50,508 nucleotides of DNA from CAG-303 sp034172985 (GCA_034172985.1 JAXFDY010000133.1:1-50508), one strand, 5' to 3'. Shown: positions 39,593 to 48,546, counted from the first letter of the stretch. Program-made: numbers and translations. The notes: a model not told the origin generated them from the letters alone.

Positions 39593-40471
39593 TTATTTTG
39601 CTTTTTTTAATAACATTTTTAATTCCTCAATTGAGAAGACATGATTTGTGTTGCAGAAATGACAGTTTACTTCGATTGGTTTGCCATCTGCAATCATGGA
39701 TTCCAATTCTTTTTTTCCTACACTCAGCAGTACTTTTGAAACTCTTTCATGGTTGCAGTTACAATGGTATCTGGTAGGCAGTGTGCCGTTAAATTCTATG
39801 TCGAAATCGCCAAGTACCTGTTCAAGAATCTGTTCCGGAGATAATCCCTGATCTAACAGAGAAGTGATGGAAGTAATCTCTTTGATTCTTTCTTCCAGTT
39901 TATCAATTACTACATCTTCTGCAAAAGGCATAAGCTGTATGATGAAGCCACCGGCCTGTTTTACGGTATTATCATGATTCATTAAAACGCCAAGGGCGAC
40001 AGAAGTAGGAACCTGTTCGCTGGTGGCAAAATAGTAAGTCAGGTCTTCGGCTATTTCGCCGGTAAGCAGACCGGTAGTACCGATATAAGGCTCTTTTAAA
40101 CCAAGGTCTTTTATCACCTTTAATGTTCCGTTTCCAATGGCACCTCCTACATCCAGTTTTCCAAAATAATTTGGGGGGTTCTGGAAATCAGGATTACTGA
40201 TATATCCCTTTACGTCGGCGTTGGCATTCGCTGTCACACCGGTTTTTCCCATAGGACCATCCGCATTAATAATAATGGATAAAAGGTCGTTGTCCCCTTT
40301 CATCATGCATCCCATCATACCTGCGGCGGTGAGAAGACGGCCGAGAGCTGCTGTGCCCACAGGACTGGTGTTGTGAATTTGTCTGGCTTTTTCAACTAAA
40401 TCGCAAGTAGTTGATGCAAATGCACGAATCTGGCCATTTGCGGCGGTTGCCCGTACGATATAATCTGACAT
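39593..40471 (-). CDS. hslO: Hsp33 redox-regulated chaperone
   Basis: The 292-residue cytosolic holdase is activated by oxidation of its zinc centre. The substrate-binding N-terminal domain starts DYIVRATAANGQIRAFASTT and includes the TSEQVPTSVALGV loop. The zinc ligands are at Cys237, Cys239 (CNC), Cys270 and Cys273 (CHFC), the expected C-x-C...C-x2-C arrangement, so redox sensing should be intact. It starts three bases after the methyltransferase gene on the same strand. Confidence 0.96.
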   Translation of the reverse strand: MSDYIVRATAANGQIRAFASTTCDLVEKARQIHNTSPVGTAALGRLLTAAGMMGCMMKGDNDLLSIIINADGPMGKTGVTANANADVKGYISNPDFQNPPNYFGKLDVGGAIGNGTLKVIKDLGLKEPYIGTTGLLTGEIAEDLTYYFATSEQVPTSVALGVLMNHDNTVKQAGGFIIQLMPFAEDVVIDKLEERIKEITSITSLLDQGLSPEQILEQVLGDFDIEFNGTLPTRYHCNCNHERVSKVLLSVGKKELESMIADGKPIEVNCHFCNTNHVFSIEELKMLLKKAK

Positions 40472-40474
40472 TCG

Positions 40475-41245
40475 TTATTCCTCATTCTTTCTATCTGTTT
40501 TTCCGTGTTCTCTGGCAATTACACAAATCCGTTCACTGGTTTCTGTGGGTGGCTGATGTGTAAACGCATCATATGCAGTAACAAAAGTCATACCTGCCTT
40601 TGCCAGGGCGGTTTTTATTTCTTCCATAGAGTAGACACGTTCATAATGAAATTCTTCATATTTTTCATAGCGTCCGTCCTCACAAGGGGCAAAAACTGTT
40701 AATGCATATTCGTTTATATGTTCCTTTTCATAGAACGTATTTTCCCAGATAAAACTTCCTTCTTCACGGTTTTCTGCAATAGTGTTGTTCTCGATGTTTT
40801 TAAACTTATATTCTGTATTTAGGTCAAAGATAAAAATACCATCCGGATCAAGATAATTATTTACAAGGCGGAACACCTGAATCAGTTCATCATATTCCGT
40901 AATGTAATTCAGAGAATCACAGGTGCTGATGGCAGCAGCTACAGTACCGTATAATTCAAATTCCCGCATATCCTGATTGAGATAAAGAATATCATGTCCG
41001 CTGGCATATTTTTTTTCCTGGGCAGCATTTAGCATATCATAAGAACTGTCAATTCCTATCATATCATAACCTTTGTCCGCCAGATATTCGGTAATAGTTC
41101 CTGTACCACAGCCTAAATCCAGCAGAATGCCATTCTTTATTCCATATTCCTGTAATAAAGTAGAAAGATATTTTCCCCAGGCATCGTAATCGATATTATC
41201 CATGAATAAGTCGTATAGCTTGGCAAAACCTATATATGCATCCAT
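40475..41245 (-). CDS. Class I SAM-dependent methyltransferase
   Basis: The 256-residue enzyme has the SAM-binding motif LLDLGCGTGTITEYLA near 41-56, the acidic GIDSSYDML end of strand 2 and the D(L)N of FIFDLNTEYKF. A C-terminal lid completes it. AGGAGG precedes ATG 41245. It is co-transcribed with hslO. The substrate cannot be named from sequence; relatives are generic methyltransferases with a small-molecule-type lid. Confidence 0.9.
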   Translation of the reverse strand: MDAYIGFAKLYDLFMDNIDYDAWGKYLSTLLQEYGIKNGILLDLGCGTGTITEYLADKGYDMIGIDSSYDMLNAAQEKKYASGHDILYLNQDMREFELYGTVAAAISTCDSLNYITEYDELIQVFRLVNNYLDPDGIFIFDLNTEYKFKNIENNTIAENREEGSFIWENTFYEKEHINEYALTVFAPCEDGRYEKYEEFHYERVYSMEEIKTALAKAGMTFVTAYDAFTHQPPTETSERICVIAREHGKTDRKNEE

Positions 41246-41429
41246 GTATGCCTCCTAAAAAACAAATTTCGTGTCGAAGACACTTCGTTCAGTGTAGCAG
41301 TTTTTTGGGGGAAAGTCAATCTTTACTATGGAGCAGGAAAGAGAAAAAGAAAAAGTATGACTGGATATTAAAGGCGGGATTTGATACAATAAAAGCAGAT
41401 AAAATTTATACATAACAAGGAGAGAGACG

Positions 41430-41846
41430 ATGGATAGAAAAGAACTTGCTTTGGAAAAACATGGAAAAGGATATAACTGCAGTCAGGCAGTGGGATGTGC
41501 ATTTTGTGATTTGATGGGCATGGAAGAAAGCCAGGTCTTTCAGATTATGTCAGCTTTTGGGTACGGCATGGGCGGAATGAAAGGAACCTGTGGTGCTGTG
41601 TCAGCAGGAATCGCAGTTATCGGAATGATTTTGAATAATGGTGATACGTCTGATGTGAAACAGAAAGTTGGCATTCATAAAGTGGCAAAAGAATATGTCC
41701 GGAGATTTGAAGAAAAGAATCAGAGTATTATCTGCAGAAATCTGAAAGGAGTAGACACAGGCGAAGTGCTTCGCAGTTGCAGCGGATGCATTGAAGATGC
41801 TGTGGATATACTGGAAGATATGATAAAAGAAGGATTGTTAAAATGA
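41430..41846 (+). CDS. C_GCAxxG_C_C family redox protein
   Basis: This 138-residue protein shows the family Cys pattern: NCSQAVGCAF near residue 17, then MGGMKGTCGAVSAGIAV (51-67), and later CRNLKG and CSGCIEDAVDIL. It is the stand-alone relative of the N-terminal domain in the reductase fusion at 21052. A redox-active disulfide or metal site is assumed for the family. AGGAGAG precedes the ATG. It overlaps the HAD gene by ATGA. Partner unknown. Confidence 0.88.
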   Translation: MDRKELALEKHGKGYNCSQAVGCAFCDLMGMEESQVFQIMSAFGYGMGGMKGTCGAVSAGIAVIGMILNNGDTSDVKQKVGIHKVAKEYVRRFEEKNQSIICRNLKGVDTGEVLRSCSGCIEDAVDILEDMIKEGLLK

Positions 41847-42514
41847 GAAAAAAGCTAATATTATTTGATTTAGATGGAACCGTAATGAATACCAAAGAGG
41901 GAATTACAAAATGTGCGGCTTATGCATTGGAGCATTACGGCATTCATGTAGAAGATCCGGATTGCCTTGATTTTTTTATAGGGCCGCCGCTTCATACCTC
42001 ATTTAGCCGGTTTTATGGATTTGATGAGCAGAAAGCAATAGAAGCCACAGCCTTATATCGTGAGCGTTATAAGGATATTGGTATTTTTGAGTGTGAACCA
42101 TATCAGGGAATGGAGGAATGCATCCGGAATTTGTATGATGCAGGGTATATTCTGGGATTGGCAACGTCAAAGCCGGAAGTTTTCGCAGAAAGGATTTTAG
42201 AAAAATTTGGTTTAAAACCATATTTTACCCATATTACGGGAAGTCTTCTGGATAATAGCAGAACAGATAAAAAAGAAGTGATTGAGGAAGCATTTTGCAG
42301 ATTTGGTGTAGATGAAATCTATCAGAGAAGTGAAATCCTTATGGTTGGTGACAGAGAGCACGATGTGATCGGTGCAAAAAAAACAGGGATAGAGTCCATG
42401 GGTGTAAAATTTGGCTTTGCAAAAGGAAATGAGCTGGAGGAAGCAGGGGCAGAATATATTGCAGAAACTCCGACAGATATTTTCAGAATTATAAAAAAAA
42501 TGGAGGCAGAATAG
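41843..42514 (+). CDS. HAD-family hydrolase (phosphoglycolate phosphatase-like)
   Basis: The 223-residue phosphatase has motif I DLDGTVMNT (9-17), motif II ATSKPEV near 113, Lys of motif III in the TDKKEVI region and motif IV MVGDREHDVIGAKKTG near 164-179. The helical cap between motifs I and II fits the phosphoglycolate or beta-phosphoglucomutase branch (subtype IA). It overlaps the preceding gene by four bases and is followed after one base by a PHP phosphatase. Confidence 0.9.
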   Translation: MRKKLILFDLDGTVMNTKEGITKCAAYALEHYGIHVEDPDCLDFFIGPPLHTSFSRFYGFDEQKAIEATALYRERYKDIGIFECEPYQGMEECIRNLYDAGYILGLATSKPEVFAERILEKFGLKPYFTHITGSLLDNSRTDKKEVIEEAFCRFGVDEIYQRSEILMVGDREHDVIGAKKTGIESMGVKFGFAKGNELEEAGAEYIAETPTDIFRIIKKMEAE

Positions 42515-42515
42515 A

Positions 42516-43238
42516 ATGCAGGATTATTTAGCAGATATGCATACACATACACTTGCAAGCGGTCATGCTTACAGTACGATAAAAGAAATGGCGGAGGCAG
42601 CTCGGGAAAAAGGCATCAGGCTGCTGGGAATCACGGAACATTCAAAAGGTATGCCTGGTTCCTGTGGAGATATTTATTTTGCAAATCTTCGTGTGGTAGA
42701 CAGAGAGATTGATGGTGTCGAGCTTGCTCTTGGAGTTGAGGCAAATATCATTGATTTTGATGGGAATGTGGATATGGAGAAAGGTCTGTTGAAAAGTCTG
42801 GATATTGTGATTGCCAGTATGCATGGACCGTGTATTTGCTCGGGAACGAAAGAAGAAAACACAAATGCTTATATAAAATGTTGTGAGAATCCATTGATTC
42901 ATATAATCGGGCATCCGGATGACGGAAGATATCCGGTGGATTTTCCGGCACTTGTAGATGCGGCAAAAAGTACCCATACGCTGCTTGAGATAAATAATAA
43001 TTCCCTGGATCCAAAGGGGTTTCGAAAAAATGCATGGGAAAATGATAAGGAGATGCTGCTTCTCTGTAAGGAAAAGCGAGTTCCTGTCATCATAGGCAGT
43101 GACGCACATTTTTATAGCAAAGTAGGTTCACATCAATATGCGGAAAAGCTGATAAAAGAGATTGATTTTCCGATGGATCTGGTTATGAATTTTTACCCGG
43201 AAAAAATAAAAGAATATATAAATGTAAAAAACTCTTGA
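42516..43238 (+). CDS. PHP-domain phosphatase (YcdX-like)
   Basis: This 240-residue metal-dependent phosphoesterase has the PHP motifs in order: DMHTHTLASGHA (6-17), GITEHSKG near 41, ASMHGP near 93, HIIGHPDDGRYP near 131 and GSDAHF near 193. The three-metal centre appears complete. GGAGG overlaps the end of the HAD gene, so the two are coupled. YcdX-type enzymes act on unknown phosphate monoesters. Confidence 0.9.
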   Translation: MQDYLADMHTHTLASGHAYSTIKEMAEAAREKGIRLLGITEHSKGMPGSCGDIYFANLRVVDREIDGVELALGVEANIIDFDGNVDMEKGLLKSLDIVIASMHGPCICSGTKEENTNAYIKCCENPLIHIIGHPDDGRYPVDFPALVDAAKSTHTLLEINNNSLDPKGFRKNAWENDKEMLLLCKEKRVPVIIGSDAHFYSKVGSHQYAEKLIKEIDFPMDLVMNFYPEKIKEYINVKNS

Positions 43239-43263
43239 TATCTAGTTTTAAATACTATATAAT
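43235..43263 (+). promoter_or_regulatory. Promoter of the DUF1836 gene
   Basis: TTGATA (43235-43240, at the end of the PHP gene) and a perfect TATAAT (43258-43263) are 17 bp apart. Confidence 0.75.
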
Positions 43264-43339
43264 CTATCCTATAAATCTATGTATTGAAAGCATGGGTAAA
43301 ACAGATAGTTATGTACTTATTTAGAAAGTGAGAGATAAA

Positions 43340-43921
43340 ATGGCAGCAGATATTTCAAATAAACTGGAATCCATTATTGATAAAATGAATTTAATACAGG
43401 CAGATGAGATACCGAATATAGATTTATATATGGACCAGGTAACTACATTTATGGAAAGTCATCTCGGCAATCTCAAGAGAAATCCGGAGGATAAGGTTCT
43501 GACAAAAACCATGATTAATAATTATGCAAAGAATGATTTGTTACCTTCTCCTGACAAGAAAAAATATTCCAAAAATCATGTTTTGCTTCTGACATTAATC
43601 TATTATTTTAAAAATGTATTGTCGATTAGTGATATTAAAACATTATTGCAGCCGATTACAGAGCAGCATTTTAGTGGGGAAAGTAAACCGACACTGGAGC
43701 ATATTTATAATGAGATTATTAAATTTCAGCCGGATATAATAGATATGGTGAGGGAGGATTTGCAGGAAAAAACAAAACTTGCCAATACCACATTTGCGGA
43801 TATGGAGGACGCAGAGGATTTAAAATTATTTTCACTTTTGTGTCTTCTGTGTTTTGATGTCTATATGAAAAAACAACTGGTAGAAACTGTTATTGACGAT
43901 ATGATAAATAAAAAGAAGTAG
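43340..43921 (+). CDS. DUF1836 domain protein, putative MerR-like regulator
   Basis: The 193-residue Firmicutes protein has a winged-helix-like N-terminal half (MINNYAKNDLLPSPDKKKYS, KNHVLLLTLIYYFKNVLSIS) that recalls MerR or TipA-type DNA binding. A helical C-terminal half follows. I chose ATG 43340, preceded by GTGAGAG; a GTG four codons earlier is in frame. No target is predictable. It ends inside a palindromic terminator shared with the convergent YerC gene. Confidence 0.82.
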   Translation: MAADISNKLESIIDKMNLIQADEIPNIDLYMDQVTTFMESHLGNLKRNPEDKVLTKTMINNYAKNDLLPSPDKKKYSKNHVLLLTLIYYFKNVLSISDIKTLLQPITEQHFSGESKPTLEHIYNEIIKFQPDIIDMVREDLQEKTKLANTTFADMEDAEDLKLFSLLCLLCFDVYMKKQLVETVIDDMINKKK

Positions 43922-43940
43922 CATTTGCTACTTCTTTTTC
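43911..43940. terminator. Shared bidirectional terminator containing both stop codons
   Basis: AAAAAGAAGTAGC and GCTACTTCTTTTT form a perfect stem. The TAG (43919-43921) ending the DUF1836 gene and the TAG (minus strand, 43930-43928) ending the YerC gene are mirror images inside it, leaving six bases between genes. Confidence 0.92.
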
Positions 43941-44218
43941 ATACGGTTAAATACCATATCATATCCGTCATTTCCATAATTCAGGGAACGGTTCACACGG
44001 CTGATGGTGGCAGTAGATGCACCTGTTTTCTGGGCAATATCATTATAGGTATGCTTATCGCGGAGCATTTTAGCAACTTCAAATCGCTGTGCGAGAGAGA
44101 TAATTTCATTCACCGTACAAACGTCTTCAAAAAACTGATAACATTCTTCTACATCATTCAAAGTAAGGATTGCTTCAAACAAATCTTTTACGTCATCTTT
44201 TCTCAATTTATCTGCCAT
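43928..44218 (-). CDS. YerC/YecD family TrpR-related protein
   Basis: This 96-residue small DNA-binding protein shares the TrpR fold: helix-turn-helix SLAQRFEVAKMLRDKHTYND then IAQKTGASTATISRVNRSLN. The family is widespread in Firmicutes and differs from the tryptophan repressor of enterics; ligand and targets are not known. A GGAGGC site precedes ATG 44218. Confidence 0.92.
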   Translation of the reverse strand: MADKLRKDDVKDLFEAILTLNDVEECYQFFEDVCTVNEIISLAQRFEVAKMLRDKHTYNDIAQKTGASTATISRVNRSLNYGNDGYDMVFNRMKKK

Positions 44219-44307
44219 ATTTGCCTCCTAATGCCTATGCTCTTTAATTATGTAAGATTTTAACATATTAAAGTGATGATGTCCATAGCTTTTTATAAAA
44301 ATATTAG

Positions 44308-44336
44308 ATGACACAAAAAAATAAATATGGTACAAT
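44308..44336 (+). promoter_or_regulatory. Promoter of the PspA-SPFH operon
   Basis: ATGACA (44308-44313) and TACAAT (44331-44336) are 17 bp apart, about 60 bases before the AGGAGG site of the PspA gene. Confidence 0.7.
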
Positions 44337-44405
44337 ATGGTCAATGAGCATATAAGCTTATAGAGGAAACTATATGGTAATCAAAGGTTTACAGGAGGTT
44401 TTATA

Positions 44406-45083
44406 ATGGGAATTTTAACTAGATTTAAGGATATCATGGCTTCAAACATCAATGCACTGCTTGATAAGTGCGAAGATCCGGAAAAAATGATTGATCAGTA
44501 TCTGAGAAATGCGGAGAGTGACCTGGGCAAGGTAAAGGCAGAGACAGCTTCTGTTATGGCGGAAGAAACCCGTGCCAAGAGAGCTTTAGATGAGTGTAAT
44601 CAGGAGATTGAAAAGATGCAGAATTATGCAGTTAAGGCAGTAGAAGCCGGCAATGATGATGATGCACGTCAGTTCCTTACAAAGAAAAAACAGCTTGAGG
44701 AAAAGAAAGTGTCACTGCAGCAGGCATATGATCTGGCAGCGGCAAATGCAACAAAGATGAAGCAGATGCATGATAAACTGGTAAGTGATATTAACGATCT
44801 GAATGCCAGAAGAGATTCTATTAAAGCAAAGCTTGCTGTGGCAAAGACACAGGAAAAGATGAATAAAATGACATCAAAGCTGAGTAATGCAGGAAGCAGT
44901 ATTTCGGATTTTGATAAGCTGGAGGCAAAAATTGATAAACGACTGGATGAGGCAAATGCTATGGCAGAGCTGAATCAGACAGGGGACTCTGTAGATGATC
45001 TTGCTGCAAAATATGATGTAAAGTCAGCCGCACCGGGTGTGGAAGATGAACTGGCAGCGTTAAAAGCTTCAATGGGTAAATAA
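44406..45083 (+). CDS. pspA: PspA/IM30 family protein
   Basis: The 225-residue protein is almost wholly coiled coil. It starts GILTRFKDIMASNINALLDK then CEDPEKMIDQYLR, the membrane-binding amphipathic helix and first hairpin of the PspA/IM30/Vipp1 (ESCRT-III-like) family. It should protect or remodel stressed membranes by polymerising on them. AGGAGG precedes the ATG. The next gene, 25 bases on, encodes an SPFH protein, as in the Bacillus ydjF-ydjI group. Confidence 0.93.
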   Translation: MGILTRFKDIMASNINALLDKCEDPEKMIDQYLRNAESDLGKVKAETASVMAEETRAKRALDECNQEIEKMQNYAVKAVEAGNDDDARQFLTKKKQLEEKKVSLQQAYDLAAANATKMKQMHDKLVSDINDLNARRDSIKAKLAVAKTQEKMNKMTSKLSNAGSSISDFDKLEAKIDKRLDEANAMAELNQTGDSVDDLAAKYDVKSAAPGVEDELAALKASMGK

Positions 45084-45108
45084 TTAACAGGAAAAGAGGT
45101 TTTAAGCG

Positions 45109-46053
45109 ATGGGTTTATTCGGCAATCAGCTTGCGAATGTAGTAGAGTGGCAGGAATATCGCGATGATGTGATTTTCTGGAAATGGTGTAATGATGAGAT
45201 TAAGAAGGGAAGCCGATTAATTATCAGACCGGGTCAGGATGCCATATTTATGTATAATGGAAAGACAGAGGGAATTTTTAGTGATGAAGGAAGTTTTGAT
45301 ATAGAGTCAGATATTATTCCGTTTTTGTCTTCCCTGAAAGGATTCAAATTTGGATTTAACAGTGGAATTCGTGCAGAAGTTCTCTTTGTGAATACAAAGG
45401 AATTTACGATTAAGTGGGGAACAAAGAATGTAATCAGTATTCCGGCTCCTCAGTTAAATCTGCCGGGTGGCCTTCCAATCCGTGCATTTGGAACATTCAG
45501 CTGTAAAGTATCGGACTATCAGGCTTTGATAGATAAAGTTGCAGGTGTGAAGCAGCAATATACCATAGAAGACATTAAGGAAAGGGTTCTGGCTGTACTT
45601 GACCAGCTGTTGATGAAATGGATTGCCAAAGAAGGCCAGGATATGTTTAATCTGCAGGCAAATGCTTATGATATCTCCAAGGGCATCAGGGAAGATCTTG
45701 ATATGGAAATCTGTAAAATCGGTATTGCGATTACGGAATTTAATATTTCCAGCTTCTCTTATCCGGAAGAGATTCAGAAGATGCAGAGTAAAGTTGCATC
45801 ACAGAGTATGGTAGGAGATATGGGAAGATATCAGCAGGTAAGCATGGTTGATGCAATGGCTGACGGAAAGAATGCAGGAAGTAATATGGCTACCAGCATG
45901 GTCGGTATGCAGATGGGGATGATGATGGGGCAGCAGATGGTGAACCAGATGTCAAATAATACAGCTTCAAATGCACCTAAGTTTTGTCCAAATTGCGGAA
46001 CTCCTACAGGTGGTGCAAAGTTCTGCGGAAATTGCGGACAGAAGCTGATATAG
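45109..46053 (+). CDS. SPFH-domain protein with C-terminal zinc ribbon (YdjI-like)
   Basis: This 314-residue protein has an N-terminal SPFH/flotillin-like domain (about 30-225; GSRLIIRPGQDAIFMYNGK near 37), then a Met/Gln-rich low-complexity region (MQMGMMMGQQMVNQM, about 265-285). A C-terminal double-CxxC zinc ribbon ends it (CPNCGTPTGGAKFCGNCGQ, 294-312). There is no transmembrane helix, so membrane contact is probably through PspA or peripheral. It is co-transcribed with PspA, and the two likely act in membrane stress. Confidence 0.9.
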   Translation: MGLFGNQLANVVEWQEYRDDVIFWKWCNDEIKKGSRLIIRPGQDAIFMYNGKTEGIFSDEGSFDIESDIIPFLSSLKGFKFGFNSGIRAEVLFVNTKEFTIKWGTKNVISIPAPQLNLPGGLPIRAFGTFSCKVSDYQALIDKVAGVKQQYTIEDIKERVLAVLDQLLMKWIAKEGQDMFNLQANAYDISKGIREDLDMEICKIGIAITEFNISSFSYPEEIQKMQSKVASQSMVGDMGRYQQVSMVDAMADGKNAGSNMATSMVGMQMGMMMGQQMVNQMSNNTASNAPKFCPNCGTPTGGAKFCGNCGQKLI

Positions 46054-46084
46054 ATTTTGCATACATAATTATAGCGAAAAACCA

Positions 46085-46118
46085 GATAGATATCCGTTTG
46101 ACGGATATCTATCTTTTG
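46085..46118 (+). terminator. Terminator of the PspA-SPFH operon
   Basis: GATAGATATCCGT and ACGGATATCTATC form a 13-bp stem with a TTG loop, followed by TTTTGCTTATTTT. Confidence 0.9.
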
Positions 46119-46130
46119 CTTATTTTGCAT

Positions 46131-46172
46131 TAGGCATTTGCGAAACTCCCCAGGGAGTTTCACAAACACCTA
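46131..46172 (+). repeat. Decayed palindromic repeat upstream of pcrA, copy 3 of the dispersed family
   Basis: The left arm TAGGCATTTGCGAAACTCCC and the right arm GGGAGTTTCACAAACACCTA form an imperfect 20-bp stem with three mismatches. They keep the TAGGC-TTTGCGAA-type ends of the copies at 17611 and 37994. It lies between the terminator of the SPFH gene and the pcrA ribosome binding site. Confidence 0.7.
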
Positions 46173-46197
46173 TTATTTTTCATCATTAGGAGGAAAT

Positions 46198-48468
46198 ATG
46201 TTATTAGATACATTGAATGAGAGACAGAGAGAGGCTGTGCTTTCTACGGAGGGGCCTCTGTTGATTCTGGCAGGAGCCGGATCGGGAAAAACCCGTGTAA
46301 TTACTCACCGTATTGCTTATCTGATTGAGGAACAGGGAGTGAATCCATGGAATATTATGGCCATTACATTTACAAACAAGGCTGCAGGTGAGATGAGAGA
46401 GAGAGTAGATGATTTGGTAGGATTTGGTTCGGAAAGTATCTGGGTAGCCACATTTCATTCCTCTTGTGTAAAAATACTGCGCAGATATATTGACCGTATC
46501 GGATATGATAATAATTTTACCATATATGACACGGATGATCAGAAGACTGTCGTAAAAGATATCTGTAAACGATTAAATATTGATACAAAGACCTTAAAAG
46601 AAAGAGCAGTTTTATCAGCCATTTCCTCGGCGAAGAATGAGCTGGTTTCTCCGGAAAAATATTTGAAAGAATGTGGAGATAATTATGGAAAAAGCCGGAT
46701 TGGCCATGTATATCGGGAATATCAGGCCCAGCTAAAAAAAAATAATGCCTTGGATTTTGATGATTTGCTGGTGAAAGCGGTGGAATTATTTGAAACCTGC
46801 CCGGATGTATTGGAATATTATCAGGAACGTTTTAAATATATTATGATTGATGAGTATCAGGATACAAATACGGTACAGTTTAAATTTGTCAGTCTTCTGG
46901 CATCTAAATATAAAAATCTATGTGTAGTGGGTGATGATGACCAGTCGATTTATAAATTCCGGGGAGCTAATATTGCCAATATTCTGAATTTTGAAAAGGT
47001 GTTTCCTGATACAAAGGTAATTAAATTAGAGCAGAATTATCGTTCGAAAGGAAATATATTGAAAGCTGCCAATAGTGTCATCAGCCATAATACAACAAGA
47101 AAAGATAAAGCACTCTGGACAGAAAAGGATGATGGAGATAAGATTGCTCTCAGGGAATATAATACTGCATATGAAGAGGCAGAGGCAATAGCAGATGATA
47201 TCAAAAAGAATGCAGAGGATGGTGTGTATGCTTACCGGCAATGTGCATGTCTGTATCGTACAAACGCACAGTCAAGAACATTGGAAGAAAAACTGATATC
47301 AAGAAATATTCCATATAAGCTTTTTGGCGGAGTCAACTTTTATCAGAGAAAAGAAGTCAAAGATATACTGGCTTATTTAAAAACTGTAGATAATGCCCGG
47401 GATGATGTGGCTGTTAAGAGAATCATCAATATTCCGAAGAGAGGTATCGGACAGACTACATTAGATAAAGTACAGAGTTTTGCCGACAGTGAGGAAATCA
47501 GTTTCTTTGATGCTTTAAAACGGGTTGATGAAATGGACATAGCAGCACGTACAAAAAATAAAATCCATGAGTTTGTCAATTCTATTCGTGTATATAGAAG
47601 TAAATTAGGTGATTTCCCTCTTACAGAGGTATTTGATGATATTATCGATGGGACAGGTTATATTGAGGAATTGAAAAACGAAAATACAGAGGAAGCTATG
47701 GGAAGAATCGAAAACGTAGAGGAATTGTTTTCAAAGCTGGCAGATTATCAGGCTGGTGCAGAAGAACCTACATTGTCGGGCTTCCTTGAGGAAGTTGCAT
47801 TAGTTGCGGATATCGATTCGTATGAGGGAAACAGTGATTATGTAGTTCTTATGACGATTCACAGTTCGAAAGGACTGGAGTTCCCTAAAGTATATTTATG
47901 TGGTATGGAGGATGGATTGTTTCCTAGTTATATGTCTATTACCGACGATGACCCTACAGAGGTGGAAGAAGAAAGAAGACTTTGCTATGTAGCCATCACA
48001 AGAGCCATGGAGAGTCTCACTATGACTTATGCCAAATCCCGTATGGTCAGGGGTGAGATACAGTATGGAAAAGTCTCAAGATTTGTAAAAGAGATACCGA
48101 TGTCTCTTATGGAACGGGGAGATTATCCGGCTGCCAATTTTGCCAGAACAAAGCCAGTGGGAAGCTTTGGCGGATTTGGGAAAAAAGCCATGTCTGCCAG
48201 CGATTTACTTCAATCAGGGCTGGTAAAAAAAGGATTTTCATCTGTAACCTCATATGCCCAGCCGGAGAAAACGCAGGCATCGCAAAATCTGGGCGGTGCA
48301 TATGGTCTTGGCTATGATGTGGGGGATCAGGTCAAACATATCAAGTTCGGTGTGGGAAATGTAGTTTCTATCGTTAATGCAGGCCGGGATTATGAAGTAA
48401 CAGTACAATTTGAAAATTATGGAGTGAAAAAGTTATTTGCCCAATTTGCAAAATTAAAAAAGGTATAG
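46198..48468 (+). CDS. pcrA: UvrD/PcrA-family DNA helicase
   Basis: The 756-residue superfamily 1A 3'-5' helicase acts in repair, plasmid replication and removal of RecA. It has a Q motif (LLDTLNERQREAV), Walker A LAGAGSGKTRVI (22-33), motif Ia TFTNKAAGEM, motif II DEYQDTN (about 220), motif III VGDDDQSIYKFRGA, motif IV (LEQNYRSK), motif V (VVLMTIHSSKGLEFP) and motif VI (YVAITRAM). The C-terminal Tudor-like domain that binds RNA polymerase is present (VKHIKFGVGNVVSIV). I chose ATG 46198, preceded by AGGAGG; the longer frame starts inside the palindromic repeat. Confidence 0.97.
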   Translation: MLLDTLNERQREAVLSTEGPLLILAGAGSGKTRVITHRIAYLIEEQGVNPWNIMAITFTNKAAGEMRERVDDLVGFGSESIWVATFHSSCVKILRRYIDRIGYDNNFTIYDTDDQKTVVKDICKRLNIDTKTLKERAVLSAISSAKNELVSPEKYLKECGDNYGKSRIGHVYREYQAQLKKNNALDFDDLLVKAVELFETCPDVLEYYQERFKYIMIDEYQDTNTVQFKFVSLLASKYKNLCVVGDDDQSIYKFRGANIANILNFEKVFPDTKVIKLEQNYRSKGNILKAANSVISHNTTRKDKALWTEKDDGDKIALREYNTAYEEAEAIADDIKKNAEDGVYAYRQCACLYRTNAQSRTLEEKLISRNIPYKLFGGVNFYQRKEVKDILAYLKTVDNARDDVAVKRIINIPKRGIGQTTLDKVQSFADSEEISFFDALKRVDEMDIAARTKNKIHEFVNSIRVYRSKLGDFPLTEVFDDIIDGTGYIEELKNENTEEAMGRIENVEELFSKLADYQAGAEEPTLSGFLEEVALVADIDSYEGNSDYVVLMTIHSSKGLEFPKVYLCGMEDGLFPSYMSITDDDPTEVEEERRLCYVAITRAMESLTMTYAKSRMVRGEIQYGKVSRFVKEIPMSLMERGDYPAANFARTKPVGSFGGFGKKAMSASDLLQSGLVKKGFSSVTSYAQPEKTQASQNLGGAYGLGYDVGDQVKHIKFGVGNVVSIVNAGRDYEVTVQFENYGVKKLFAQFAKLKKV

Positions 48469-48546
48469 TAATTTTTTTAAAATATGGTATACTATAGAAG
48501 AATTAGATAGTGCATGTGAATAGTGTATATAATAAGGAGGTATTTT

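Noticed and set aside
43925..44263. Plus-strand frame of 112 codons
   Set aside because: It is the shadow of the well-supported YerC gene on the other strand.
46138..46197. Longer start for pcrA
   Set aside because: The extension lies in the decayed palindromic repeat and has no ribosome site, while ATG 46198 has AGGAGG in place and begins with the family's conserved N terminus.
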